A stretch of DNA of 64,000 nucleotides, from the NCBI RefSeq assembly GCF_020400605.1, contig NZ_JAINRD010000023.1, positions 110,094-174,093 on the forward strand, in the 5' to 3' direction. Positions 8,440 through 15,961 of this stretch are shown piece after piece; positions within the stretch are counted from its first letter, which is position 1, and each line of letters starts with the position of its first letter. Under the pieces are notes generated by a model. That model saw only the letters and a program-made list of their open reading frames with translations. It was not told the DNA's origin and made no database searches. This DNA is from Streptomyces aculeolatus. GTDB lineage: Bacteria > Actinomycetota > Actinomycetes > Streptomycetales > Streptomycetaceae. The translations under genes were made by a program, and so were the position numbers.

Positions 8440-8727
8440 TTACTTGGCCTTCTCGAGGATCTCGACGACACGCCAGCGCTTGGTCGCCGACAGCGGCCGG
8501 GTCTCCATGAGGAGGACACGGTCGCCGACGCCGCAGCTGTTCTGCTCGTCGTGCGCCTTGAGCTTGTTCGTACGGCGGATGACCTTGCCGTACAGCGCGT
8601 GCTTGACGCGGTCCTCGACGGCGACGACGACGGTCTTGTCCATCTTGTCGCTGACGACGAGGCCCTCGCGGGTCTTGCGGAAGCCGCGCTCGGTCGTGGT
8701 TTCTTCGGTCACATTCGTCTCGCTCAT
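8440..8727 (-). CDS. rpsQ: 30S ribosomal protein S17
   Basis: 95 residues. After a short acidic N-terminus the OB-fold begins at GLVVSDKMDKTVVVAVEDRV and continues through HDEQNSCGVGDRVLLMETRP. S17 binds the 5' domain of 16S rRNA. Its ATG overlaps the rpmC stop by one base. Confidence 0.96.
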   Translation of the reverse strand: MSETNVTEETTTERGFRKTREGLVVSDKMDKTVVVAVEDRVKHALYGKVIRRTNKLKAHDEQNSCGVGDRVLLMETRPLSATKRWRVVEILEKAK

Positions 8728-8969
8728 CAGGCGCTCTCCACCGTGTCGGCGCTCTCCACCGTGTCAATGCCGAGCTCGCGCTCCCGCATGAGGGTGTAGA
8801 TCCGGGCGATGTCCTTGCGGACGGCCCTCAGCCGGCCGTGGTTCTCAAGCTGTCCGGTCGCCGCCTGGAAGCGGAGGTTGAACAGCTCCTCCTTGGCCTC
8901 GCGCAGCTTCTCCACGAGGTCATCGTTGGAGAGCTGGCGCAGCTCGGTCGCCTTGGTACCGGCGGCCAT
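8727..8969 (-). CDS. rpmC: 50S ribosomal protein L29 with duplicated C-terminal hexapeptide
   Basis: 80 residues from MAAGTKATELRQLSNDDLVE, containing the L29 core KEELFNLRFQAATGQLENHG. L29 lies at the tunnel exit and docks SRP and trigger factor. The ATG at 8969 overlaps the rplP stop by one base, the spacing used throughout this operon. A GTG three bases upstream (8972) would add one residue. The C-terminus reads DTVESADTVESA: the final hexapeptide is duplicated by an 18-bp tandem repeat at 8731-8766, whereas streptomycete L29 normally ends in one copy. Confidence 0.95.
   Translation of the reverse strand: MAAGTKATELRQLSNDDLVEKLREAKEELFNLRFQAATGQLENHGRLRAVRKDIARIYTLMRERELGIDTVESADTVESA
8731..8766 (-). 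repeat. 18-bp tandem duplication inside rpmC
   Basis: Two adjacent copies of an 18-mer, differing only at the last base, encode DTVESA twice at the end of L29. The length is a multiple of three, so the frame is kept. It looks like a recent replication-slippage event. Confidence 0.85.
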
Positions 8970-9388
8970 CACGACTCACCACCCTCGCGCCGGACGATCC
9001 GGCACTTCATCGGAAGCTTGTGAGCCGCGCGGGTCAGCGCCTCACGAGCGATCTTCTCGTTCGGGTACGACAGCTCGAACATCACGCGTCCGGGCTTGAC
9101 GTTCGCGATCCACCACTCCGGCGAGCCCTTGCCGGAACCCATGCGGGTCTCGGCGGGCTTCTTGGTCAGCGGGCGGTCGGGGTAGATGTTGATCCACACC
9201 TTGCCGCCACGCTTGATGTGCCGCGTCATGGCGATACGCGCGGCCTCGATCTGCCGGTTGGTGACGTACGCGGCCGTCGCGGCCTGGATGCCGTAGTCGC
9301 CGAACGCCAGCTCGGTGCCGCCCTTGGCGAGACCGCGGCGCTTCGGGTGGTGCTGCTTGCGGTGCTTGACCCTACGAGGGATGAGCAT
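8969..9388 (-). CDS. rplP: 50S ribosomal protein L16
   Basis: 139 residues from MLIPRRVKHRKQHHPKRRGL with IKRGGKVWINIYPDRPLTKK and RMGSGKGSPEWWIANVKPGR. L16 shapes the A-site tRNA-binding region. It is three bases from rpsC and overlaps rpmC by one base. Confidence 0.97.
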   Translation of the reverse strand: MLIPRRVKHRKQHHPKRRGLAKGGTELAFGDYGIQAATAAYVTNRQIEAARIAMTRHIKRGGKVWINIYPDRPLTKKPAETRMGSGKGSPEWWIANVKPGRVMFELSYPNEKIAREALTRAAHKLPMKCRIVRREGGES

Positions 9389-9391
9389 GGG

Positions 9392-10246
9392 TCAGCCCTC
9401 CGTTCCGGTGCTTTCGGCAGCGGCGGGGGCGGCAGCGGTGCTCGCGGCCTCGGCCCGGGGGGCCTCGGCAGCCGGAGCCTGCTGCTGCTCGCGCTGCGGA
9501 CGACGGCCACGGCCACCGCGCTCACCGCCGCGACGCGGACGGTCGCCACCGCCACCGCCGCCCCCACGGGACGGGCGGTTGCCGGCGCGGGCCGCGGCGT
9601 TCTCGGCGCGGACCTCGGCGATGTTCTTCACGTCGCCCTTGTAGATCCAGACCTTCACACCGATGCGGCCGAAGGTCGTACGGGCCTCGAAGAAGCCGTA
9701 GTCGACGTTGGCGCGCAGGGTGTGCAGGGGAACCCGGCCCTCGCGGTAGAACTCCGAGCGGGACATCTCGGCGCCGCCGAGCCGCCCGCCGCACTGGATC
9801 TTGATGCCCTTCGCGCCCGCCTTCATCGAGGACTGCATGCTCTTGCGCATGGCCCGGCGGAAGGAGACACGCGAGGAGAGCTGCTCGGCGACGGCCTGGG
9901 CCACGAGCTGCGCGTCGGTCTCGGGGTTCTTGACCTCGAGGATGTTCAGCTGCACCTGCTTGCCGGTGAGCTTCTCCAGCTCGCCGCGGATGCGGTCGGC
10001 CTCCGCGCCGCGGCGGCCGATGACGATGCCCGGCCGGGCGGTGTGGATGTCGACGCGGACGCGGTCACGGGTGCGCTCGATCTCCACCTTGGAGATGCCG
10101 GCGCGCTCCATGCCCTTCGTCATCATCCGGCGGATGGCGACGTCTTCCTTGATGTAGTCCTTGTACAGCTTGTCGGCATACCAGCGCGACTTGAAGTCGG
10201 TGGTGATGCCAAGCCGGAACCCGTGCGGGTTTACCTTCTGGCCCAT
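9392..10246 (-). CDS. rpsC: 30S ribosomal protein S3 with Gly/Arg-rich C-terminal tail
   Basis: 284 residues. The KH domain (GIVIGRRGAEADRIRGELEK) and the mRNA-entry domain (ARTTFGRIGVKVWIYKGD) are normal. From about residue 215 an RGG-like tail (GNRPSRGGGGGGGDRPRRGG) is followed by an Ala/Glu-rich end; such tails are common in actinobacterial S3 and probably unstructured. The ATG overlaps the rplV stop by one base. Confidence 0.97.
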   Translation of the reverse strand: MGQKVNPHGFRLGITTDFKSRWYADKLYKDYIKEDVAIRRMMTKGMERAGISKVEIERTRDRVRVDIHTARPGIVIGRRGAEADRIRGELEKLTGKQVQLNILEVKNPETDAQLVAQAVAEQLSSRVSFRRAMRKSMQSSMKAGAKGIKIQCGGRLGGAEMSRSEFYREGRVPLHTLRANVDYGFFEARTTFGRIGVKVWIYKGDVKNIAEVRAENAAARAGNRPSRGGGGGGGDRPRRGGERGGRGRRPQREQQQAPAAEAPRAEAASTAAAPAAAESTGTEG

Positions 10247-10593
10247 TACCGGGTCCCTTCCTTGCTGCCGACGACCAGCGTGATGTGGCTGGTGCGCTTG
10301 CGGATCCGGTACGCCCGGCCCTGCGCGCGGGGCCGGAACCGCTTCCAGGTCGGGCCCTCGTCGACGTACGCCTCCTTGACGAAGAGGCTGTCGACGTCGG
10401 TGTGGTCGTAGTTGTGCGCCGCGTTGGCGATGGCGCTGTCCAGCACCTTGCCGACGGGCAAGCTCGCGGCCTGCGGGGCGAAACGCAGGACCGCCTGAGC
10501 CTCCGTGGCATTCATGCCACGGATGAGGTCCACCACACGGCGGGCCTTCATGGGCGTGACGCGCACATAGCGCGCGGAGGCCCTGGCTTCCAT
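10246..10593 (-). CDS. rplV: 50S ribosomal protein L22
   Basis: 115 residues from MEARASARYVRVTPMKARRV. L22 lines the exit tunnel with its beta-hairpin near HTDVDSLFVKEAYVDEG. An upstream in-frame ATG at 10617 would add eight residues, but GAAGGG six bases before 10593 and the family's usual length favour 10593. Macrolide-resistance deletions map to the hairpin loop; none is evident. Confidence 0.93.
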   Translation of the reverse strand: MEARASARYVRVTPMKARRVVDLIRGMNATEAQAVLRFAPQAASLPVGKVLDSAIANAAHNYDHTDVDSLFVKEAYVDEGPTWKRFRPRAQGRAYRIRKRTSHITLVVGSKEGTR

Positions 10594-10636
10594 GGTTGTC
10601 CCTTCAATGTGAGTCATGGTCTTCGCACTCCGCAGG

Positions 10637-10918
10637 TCAGCGACGACGCGACTTGCGGTCGTCCTTGACGTGGCCCTTGAAGGTGCGGGTAGGCGCGAAC
10701 TCGCCGAGCTTGTGCCCGACCATCGACTCGGTGACGAACACCGGGACGTGCTTCTTGCCGTCGTGCACCGCGATCGTGTGACCCAGCATGGCCGGGATGA
10801 TCATCGAGCGGCGGGACCAGGTCTTGATGACGTTCTTGGTGCCTGCTTCGTTCTGCGTGTCCACCTTCTTGATGAGGTGGTCGTCGACGAAGGGCCCCTT
10901 CTTCAGACTGCGCGGCAT
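10637..10918 (-). CDS. rpsS: 30S ribosomal protein S19
   Basis: 93 residues from MPRSLKKGPFVDDHLIKKVD. S19 forms a complex with S13 in the 30S head and touches A- and P-site tRNAs. The stretch KTWSRRSMIIPAMLGHTIAV and the basic C-terminus are typical. Confidence 0.97.
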   Translation of the reverse strand: MPRSLKKGPFVDDHLIKKVDTQNEAGTKNVIKTWSRRSMIIPAMLGHTIAVHDGKKHVPVFVTESMVGHKLGEFAPTRTFKGHVKDDRKSRRR

Positions 10919-10935
10919 CTCTACTCCACCCGCTC

Positions 10936-11772
10936 CTAGCGCTTCTTGTTCGTCTTGCGGCGGCGGACGATGTACTTGTTGCTCGCCTTCTTCGGCGAGC
11001 GCGTACGGCCTTCCTTCTGGCCCCAGGGCGAGACCGGGTGGCGACCACCGGAGGTCCTGCCCTCGCCACCGCCGTGCGGGTGGTCGATCGGGTTCATCAC
11101 GACACCGCGGACGGTCGGGCGCACGCCCTTCCAGCGCATGCGGCCGGCCTTGCCCCAGTTGATGTTCGACTGCTCGGCATTGCCGACCTCGCCGACCGTG
11201 GCGCGGCAGCGGATGTCGACCAGCCGGATCTCGCCGGACGGCATCCGCAGGTGGGCCATGCGGCCCTCCTTCGCCAGGAGCTGCACGTGCGCACCGGCGG
11301 AGCGGGCGAACTTCGCGCCGCCGCCGGGGTTCAGCTCGATGGCGTGGATGACCGTACCGACCGGGATGTTGCGCAGCGGCATCGCGTTGCCCGGCTTGAT
11401 GTCCGCGCCGGCGCCGTTCTCGATCCGGTCGCCCTGCTTCAGGCCGGCCGGCGCGAGGATGTAGCGCTTCTCGCCGTCCGCGTAGTGCAGCAGCGCGATG
11501 CGAGCGGTGCGGTTGGGGTCGTACTCGATGTGCGCGACCTTGGCGGGGACGCCGTCCTTGTCGTGCCGACGGAAGTCGATCACGCGGAAGGCGCGCTTGT
11601 GCCCACCGCCCTGGTGGCGGGCGGTCACTTGACCGGAATTGTTTCGGCCGCCCTTGCTGTGCAGCGGGCGGACCAGCGACTTCTCCGGCGTGGACCGCGT
11701 TACCTCGACGAAGTCGGCGACGCTGGCGCCACGACGGCCAGGAGTCGTCGGCTTGTACTTGCGGATACCCAT
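10936..11772 (-). CDS. rplB: 50S ribosomal protein L2
   Basis: 278 residues from MGIRKYKPTTPGRRGASVAD. The functionally critical C-terminal GVVMNPIDHPHGGGEGRTSG contains the conserved His of the peptidyl-transferase vicinity. L2 is required for subunit joining. Confidence 0.98.
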   Translation of the reverse strand: MGIRKYKPTTPGRRGASVADFVEVTRSTPEKSLVRPLHSKGGRNNSGQVTARHQGGGHKRAFRVIDFRRHDKDGVPAKVAHIEYDPNRTARIALLHYADGEKRYILAPAGLKQGDRIENGAGADIKPGNAMPLRNIPVGTVIHAIELNPGGGAKFARSAGAHVQLLAKEGRMAHLRMPSGEIRLVDIRCRATVGEVGNAEQSNINWGKAGRMRWKGVRPTVRGVVMNPIDHPHGGGEGRTSGGRHPVSPWGQKEGRTRSPKKASNKYIVRRRKTNKKR

Positions 11773-11815
11773 TTCTTCAGTCCTCGTCCGTGACGGACAG
11801 CCTTGTCGGTCTCCG

Positions 11816-12184
11816 TCAGGAGACCGGGCCGCCGAAGATGTCGATGCGCTCGCCCTCGGCCACGGTCACGATGGCGCGCTTGGTGTCGGCGCGCTTGCCG
11901 TAGCCGGTGCGGGTGCGCTTGCGCTTGCCCTGGCGGTTGATCGTGTTGACCCCGATGACCTTGACCTGGAAGACCTTCTCGACGGCCTGCCGGATCTGCG
12001 TCTTGTTCGCCCGCGGGTCGACGATGAACGTGTACTTGTTCTCGTCGAGCAGCGCGTAGCTCTTCTCCGAGACGACGGGCTTGAGCAGCACGTCGCGCGG
12101 GTCGTCGTAGGTCTTGCTGGTGACGGTGAACCCGGTCGCCGTCTCGTCCGCGGCCTCGGCCTCGGTCTTGTCCATGTCGACCAT
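11816..12184 (-). CDS. rplW: 50S ribosomal protein L23
   Basis: 122 residues, with a roughly 30-residue acidic N-terminal extension before the core DVLLKPVVSEKSYALLDENK. L23 sits at the tunnel exit and binds trigger factor and SRP. The ATG overlaps the rplD stop by one base. Confidence 0.96.
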   Translation of the reverse strand: MVDMDKTEAEAADETATGFTVTSKTYDDPRDVLLKPVVSEKSYALLDENKYTFIVDPRANKTQIRQAVEKVFQVKVIGVNTINRQGKRKRTRTGYGKRADTKRAIVTVAEGERIDIFGGPVS

Positions 12185-12867
12185 CAGGCGTCGCTCCCTT
12201 CAGCCTTCTGGAGCTCGACCTCGTCGGCCACGGCCTTGCCGCCCTTGACGGGGCCGGCCACGAACCGCTCGAAGGCGGCCTGCGTGAAGACCACGTCGTC
12301 GGAGACGAGCACGTCGTACGTGTTGAGCTGACCGGCGTCCAGGATGTGCACGTCGGGCAGGTTCCGGGTCGACAGCATCGACAGGTCGTCGTCCCGCTCG
12401 ATGACCAGCAGCACGTTCTTGCGCTCGCTGACCTTGCCGAGGAGGGTCTTGGCGGCCTTCGTCGAGACCTCGCCGTCCACCACGCCGGTGACGACGTGGA
12501 TCCGGCCGAGGCGCGCCCGGTCCGAGAGGGCACCGCGCAGGGCGGCGGCCTTCATCTTCTTCGGAGTCCGCTGCGAGTAGTCGCGCGGCACGGGGCCGTG
12601 CACGACGCCGCCGCCCGCGAACTGCGGGGCGCGGATCGAGCCCTGGCGGGCGCGGCCGGTGCCCTTCTGGCGGTACGGCTTCTTGCCGCCGCCGCGGACC
12701 TCGCCGCGGGTCTTCACTTTGTGCGTGCCCTGACGGGCAGCGGCCAGCTGGGCGGTGACGACCTGGTGGATCAGCGGAATGCTGACCTGCGCGTCGAAGA
12801 TCTCCGCGGGGAGTTCGACGGTCCCGGCCTTCTCGCCCGCCGGCGAAAGGATGTCAACGGTGCTCAT
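12184..12867 (-). CDS. rplD: 50S ribosomal protein L4
   Basis: 227 residues from MSTVDILSPAGEKAGTVELP. The extended tunnel loop is seen at TRGEVRGGGKKPYRQKGTGR. In E. coli L4 also represses the S10 operon by binding its leader; whether the long S10 leader here is an L4 target is unknown. The start at 12867 lies four bases after rplC. Confidence 0.97.
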   Translation of the reverse strand: MSTVDILSPAGEKAGTVELPAEIFDAQVSIPLIHQVVTAQLAAARQGTHKVKTRGEVRGGGKKPYRQKGTGRARQGSIRAPQFAGGGVVHGPVPRDYSQRTPKKMKAAALRGALSDRARLGRIHVVTGVVDGEVSTKAAKTLLGKVSERKNVLLVIERDDDLSMLSTRNLPDVHILDAGQLNTYDVLVSDDVVFTQAAFERFVAGPVKGGKAVADEVELQKAEGSDA

Positions 12868-12871
12868 TACC

Positions 12872-13516
12872 TCAGGCCCCCTTGGCCGCGCTACGGACCA
12901 GGACGAGGCCGCCGTTCGGACCGGGGACGGCGCCCTTGATGAGCAGCAGTCCCTTCTCCGCGTCAACGGCGTGGACGGTCAGGTTCTGGGTGGTGACCCG
13001 CTGGTTGCCCATCCGGCCGGCCATCCGCATGCCCTTGAACACGCGGCCCGGGGTGGCGCAGCCACCGATGGAGCCCGGCTTGCGGTGCACGCGGTGGGCG
13101 CCGTGGCTTGCCTTGCCGCCGGCGAAGCCGTGCCGCTTCATGACACCGGCGAAGCCCTTGCCCTTGCTCTTGCCGGTCACGTCGACCTTTACGCCGGCCT
13201 CGAAGGTCTCGGCGGTCACCTCCTGGCCGAGGGTGTACTCGGAGGCATCCGCGGTGCGGATCTCCACCAGGTGGCGGCGGGGAGTGACGTCGGCCTTGGC
13301 GAAGTGGCCCTTGAGGGGCTTGTTCACCTTGCGCGGGTCGATCTCGCCGAAGGCGATCTGGACGGCGTCGTAGCCGTCGGAGTCTGCGGTGTGTACCTGG
13401 GTGACGACACAGGGGCCGGCCTTGACCACGGTCACGGGGACGACACGGTTGTTCTCGTCCCAGACCTGGGTCATGCCGAGCTTCTCGCCCAGGACGCCCT
13501 TGATCTGCTTAGCCAT
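12872..13516 (-). CDS. rplC: 50S ribosomal protein L3
   Basis: 214 residues from MAKQIKGVLGEKLGMTQVWD. The signature FAGGKASHGAHRVHRKPGSI surrounds the loop reaching the peptidyl-transferase centre. L3 is one of the first proteins to bind 23S rRNA. It follows rpsJ by 14 bases. Confidence 0.97.
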   Translation of the reverse strand: MAKQIKGVLGEKLGMTQVWDENNRVVPVTVVKAGPCVVTQVHTADSDGYDAVQIAFGEIDPRKVNKPLKGHFAKADVTPRRHLVEIRTADASEYTLGQEVTAETFEAGVKVDVTGKSKGKGFAGVMKRHGFAGGKASHGAHRVHRKPGSIGGCATPGRVFKGMRMAGRMGNQRVTTQNLTVHAVDAEKGLLLIKGAVPGPNGGLVLVRSAAKGA

Positions 13517-13530
13517 CTCTCAGCGACCTC

Positions 13531-13839
13531 TCAGAGCTTGATCTCGATGTCGACGCCGGCCGGAAGGTCCAGGCGCATCAGCGAGTCAACGGTCTTGGGG
13601 GTCGGGTCGAGGATGTCGATCAGACGCTTGTGGGTGCGCATCTCGAAGTGCTCGCGCGAGTCCTTGTACTTGTGCGGCGACTTGATGACGCAGTACACGT
13701 TCTTCTCAGTGGGCAGCGGCACCGGGCCCGCGACCGACGCACCAGTGCGGGTCACCGTCTCGACGATCTTCTTCGCCGAGGAGTCGATGACCTCGTGGTC
13801 GTAGGCCTTGAGCCGGATGCGGATCTTCTGTCCCGCCAT
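13531..13839 (-). CDS. rpsJ: 30S ribosomal protein S10 / NusE
   Basis: 102 residues from MAGQKIRIRLKAYDHEVIDS. The long ribosomal loop contains FEMRTHKRLIDI. S10 also acts as NusE, bridging NusG-bound RNA polymerase and the ribosome; nusG is also in this window. It is the first gene of the S10 operon, with a leader of about 330 bases upstream. Confidence 0.97.
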   Translation of the reverse strand: MAGQKIRIRLKAYDHEVIDSSAKKIVETVTRTGASVAGPVPLPTEKNVYCVIKSPHKYKDSREHFEMRTHKRLIDILDPTPKTVDSLMRLDLPAGVDIEIKL

Positions 13840-13905
13840 GGCTTCTCAGCAGTCCTGTTCTCGTAGCGCTCCGGCGCCCGGTGGTCTGCGCTGCGTACCC
13901 GTTCT

Positions 13906-13933
13906 CCGACCCACGCGGTCGGGCGTGTCGCAA
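13906..13933 (-). promoter_or_regulatory. S10 leader element shared with the str operon leader
   Basis: On the transcript strand a TTGCGACAC segment is followed by a hairpin CCGACC / GCGTG loop / GGTCGG, ending about 67 bases before the rpsJ start. The same 28-nt element, with one difference, is at 37432-37459 about 73 bases before rpsL. Both copies are also preceded by similar C-rich (plus-strand) sequence. Seen directly; the regulatory role is inference. Confidence 0.7.
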
Positions 13934-14089
13934 CCCTCCCCGCATTTCTCCCCGCGAAAGCATGTCTCCTACGGACATCCACGGTGACCCGCGGTCCGCA
14001 GGAGTTTCCTTGCAGGAAGAGGGGGGAGGATCCCACCGAGTGCCCTGGCCTGCACCCCGCTGACGCTTCCCGGAAGATTCCCGTACTTC

Positions 14090-14107
14090 CGCCCCTGATG
14101 AGGGGCG
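14090..14107 (-). promoter_or_regulatory. S10 leader hairpin
   Basis: A 7-bp perfect stem CGCCCCT / AGGGGCG closes a four-base loop. A second inverted repeat with 7-bp arms (CCTCCCG / CGGGAGG) lies at 14134-14148. Both fall inside the predicted S10 leader RNA between the candidate promoter and rpsJ. Confidence 0.45.
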
Positions 14108-14183
14108 ACGAATACGTGGGACTCGCTTCCGGTCCTCCCGGCGGGAGGCGCGCAGCATCGACGCTCAGCCGAGCAACCCGGAT

Positions 14184-14214
14184 AGTGTGCCATACGGCGC
14201 TCGGCTCGCGCCAA
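14184..14214 (-). promoter_or_regulatory. Candidate S10 operon promoter
   Basis: On the minus strand TTGGCG (complement of 14209-14214) lies 19 bases upstream of CACACT (complement of 14184-14189, read into CACACTATCC). Both are imperfect matches and the spacing is slightly long. The A/T content rises locally here within very GC-rich DNA. It would give a leader of about 340 bases. Confidence 0.4.
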
Positions 14215-14326
14215 TCGGCGCAAATACCACGCCGGGCCCGGAGCGGCGGCGCAGGGGCGGCGGAGGGGCGGCGCGGAGGCGGCGCAAGGGACTGCGGCAG
14301 GGCGGCGGAGGGGCGGCGGGGAGGCC

Positions 14327-14399
14327 TCAGCGGCCGGGAGGCGGCGGAGGGACCTCAGCGGCCGGGAGGCGGCGGAGGGGCCTCAGCGGCCGGCCGGGC
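14327..14399. repeat. 28-bp tandem repeat beside the S10 promoter region
   Basis: About 2.6 copies of a 28-bp unit beginning CCTCAGCGGCCGGGAGGCGG. The unit is not a multiple of three. The last copy covers the stop codon of the gene that ends at 14383. The flanking bases 14231-14326 are a degenerate GGCGGAGG-rich low-complexity stretch. The array sits between the end of an accessory gene and the S10 promoter. Confidence 0.8.
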
Positions 14400-15234
14400 C
14401 CCGCACCCGTATGGGTGCGTGATAGCACTCGACTTCCCAGTGTGCGTCCTGCGGAGAGCCCCCGCGCGGCAGGGTGCGTACGCCCGAGGCGAAGGTCACG
14501 TTGCGGTCGGCGGACAGAACGAAGAGGACCGAGAGCTCCCGGTGGCTGAACTCGGTGGCCTCCTGGTAGTCCCAGTCGGCGACGACGCCGCGGGCGTCGC
14601 CGTGCAGGAAGGGCCGCTGGAGGAAGTCCTGCACGGCGGCGGGGAAGTTCCCGAGGACGGCGAGGGTCTCGGGGGTGAGGCCGAGGTCGACGGTGGGGAG
14701 GGGGCGGGGGGCGGCGCCCGCTGCCGCGCGGGGGGAGGTCGGGGCGGGGGCGGCAGGGGGCGTACGGGAGGTGTCGAAGGACTGCCGGCGCATGGCGCGC
14801 GCCTCCAGCTGGACCCGCTTGATGTCGTGCTCCGGCCTGCCGTCACGGCTGACGGGGTCGGCCTTGCAGAGCGCGTTGGGACCGAGGACGACGGCGCGGG
14901 GGCGGCCGGTGTGATCGAGGCGGGCCCACCACTCCAGGATGCTGCCGGCCTGGGCCTGGAGCCGGGCCCGGACATCGGGACCGAGCATGGCCCAGCACTC
15001 CTCACGGCCGGCGATCTCTTCGAGGGGAAGCTCGCCGGGCGGATGGATCCGGGCGGCGACCTCCTCGCCGCGGGGGGCGGGGAGGGGGAGGCCGTCGCGG
15101 GCGGCTAACGCACGCGGTGCGCGCCGGGCGACGTCCCGAGGCCTTTCGTGGGGGCTCTCCGTGGGCCTGTTCGGGGGCCTTTCCAGGGACCGCCGCTCCC
15201 GCTCGGGATTCCCCGGGATCTCGGCACGCGTCAT
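14383..15234 (-). CDS. Hypothetical protein next to a SpoIIAB-like ATPase
   Basis: 283 residues from MTRAEIPGNPERERRSLERP. No family is recognised. The N-terminal 50 residues are Arg/Pro-rich; the middle contains EECWAMLGPDVRARLQAQAG and a segment naming conserved-looking VVLGPNALCKADPVSRDGRP; no signal peptide or membrane helix is visible. A GAGGGGGG ribosome-binding site lies just before the ATG. It follows the ATPase gene by 31 bases on the same strand and is probably co-transcribed. The stop codon lies in the 28-bp repeat array. The function is not assigned. Confidence 0.75.
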   Translation of the reverse strand: MTRAEIPGNPERERRSLERPPNRPTESPHERPRDVARRAPRALAARDGLPLPAPRGEEVAARIHPPGELPLEEIAGREECWAMLGPDVRARLQAQAGSILEWWARLDHTGRPRAVVLGPNALCKADPVSRDGRPEHDIKRVQLEARAMRRQSFDTSRTPPAAPAPTSPRAAAGAAPRPLPTVDLGLTPETLAVLGNFPAAVQDFLQRPFLHGDARGVVADWDYQEATEFSHRELSVLFVLSADRNVTFASGVRTLPRGGSPQDAHWEVECYHAPIRVRGPAGR

Positions 15235-15265
15235 GTGTGTTCCCCCCTCGGCTGGATACCTACGG

Positions 15266-15751
15266 TCAGTATCCATCGCAGGTCCGTCCGTAGTCAGGGG
15301 CGGGGAACGGAAGCCCGGCGACGACGGCTTTGCCGCGCACGCGGCGGGGGACGACACCCCAGGCGGCGGCGAGTGCGTCGACAAGGAGGAGGCCGCGGCC
15401 GCCGCAGGCGGCGGTGTCGGGTGGCGTCGCCGAGGGGGCGGGGATGCCGGGGCCGGGGTCGGAGACGGCGAGCCAGTAGTGGCCGTCGGCGGGCCAGAGG
15501 AGGAGTTCGACGAGGTGGTCGTCGGCGGGGTGGGCTCCGTGGCGTACGGCGTTGGTGACGAGCTCGGAGACGAGGAGCTGGAGATCGTCGCGGAGGCGGG
15601 GGTGGTGGGGACGGGGCAGGGCATCGAGGACGGCACGACGGGCACGGGGGACGGAGAGGGGGTGGGCCGGGAAGGTCCGGCGGACGGGGAGGGGCGGGAT
15701 GGGTGGAGTGGGGGCGGGGGCGGGGGTTGAGGTGGGGAGGTGTGGGGGCAT
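15266..15751 (-). CDS. SpoIIAB/RsbW-like ATP-binding protein (anti-sigma-factor kinase family)
   Basis: 161 residues with a GHKL ATPase fold: N-box SELVTNAVRHG, G1 box VSDPGPGIP and G2 box GGRGLLLVDALA. A proline-rich N-terminal 25 residues precedes it. The start at 15751 is supported by AGGAG nine bases upstream; in-frame extensions further up lack similarity. Such single-domain ATPases in streptomycetes bind anti-anti-sigma factors or pair with XRE-DUF397 regulators (AbaA/WhiJ-type loci). Here the XRE-DUF397 pair is divergent from it across a 210-base gap. Confidence 0.9.
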   Translation of the reverse strand: MPPHLPTSTPAPAPTPPIPPLPVRRTFPAHPLSVPRARRAVLDALPRPHHPRLRDDLQLLVSELVTNAVRHGAHPADDHLVELLLWPADGHYWLAVSDPGPGIPAPSATPPDTAACGGRGLLLVDALAAAWGVVPRRVRGKAVVAGLPFPAPDYGRTCDGY

Positions 15752-15961
15752 GGCGGACTCCTGGGCCGGGGGTTGGTCGTTGAAGTGCCGGTGGCATGCC
15801 TCCCTGGGCGCGAGCACGCCCGCCCCAGGGAGAGCGGGCATGCTCGCGCGGTGCGCTTCCGGCGTTGCTGTGAGTACCTGGCGCGCAACCGAGAGTAGAC
15901 GCACGTGGGGCAAAATTGCTAGCCTCACGAAAAGTTCTGCCCCGCGCACGAAGGGATGGCC

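Noticed and set aside
15956..15958. ATG at 15956 as the start of the XRE regulator
   Set aside because: GAAGGG directly abuts it, leaving no spacer; the ATG six bases later has proper spacing.
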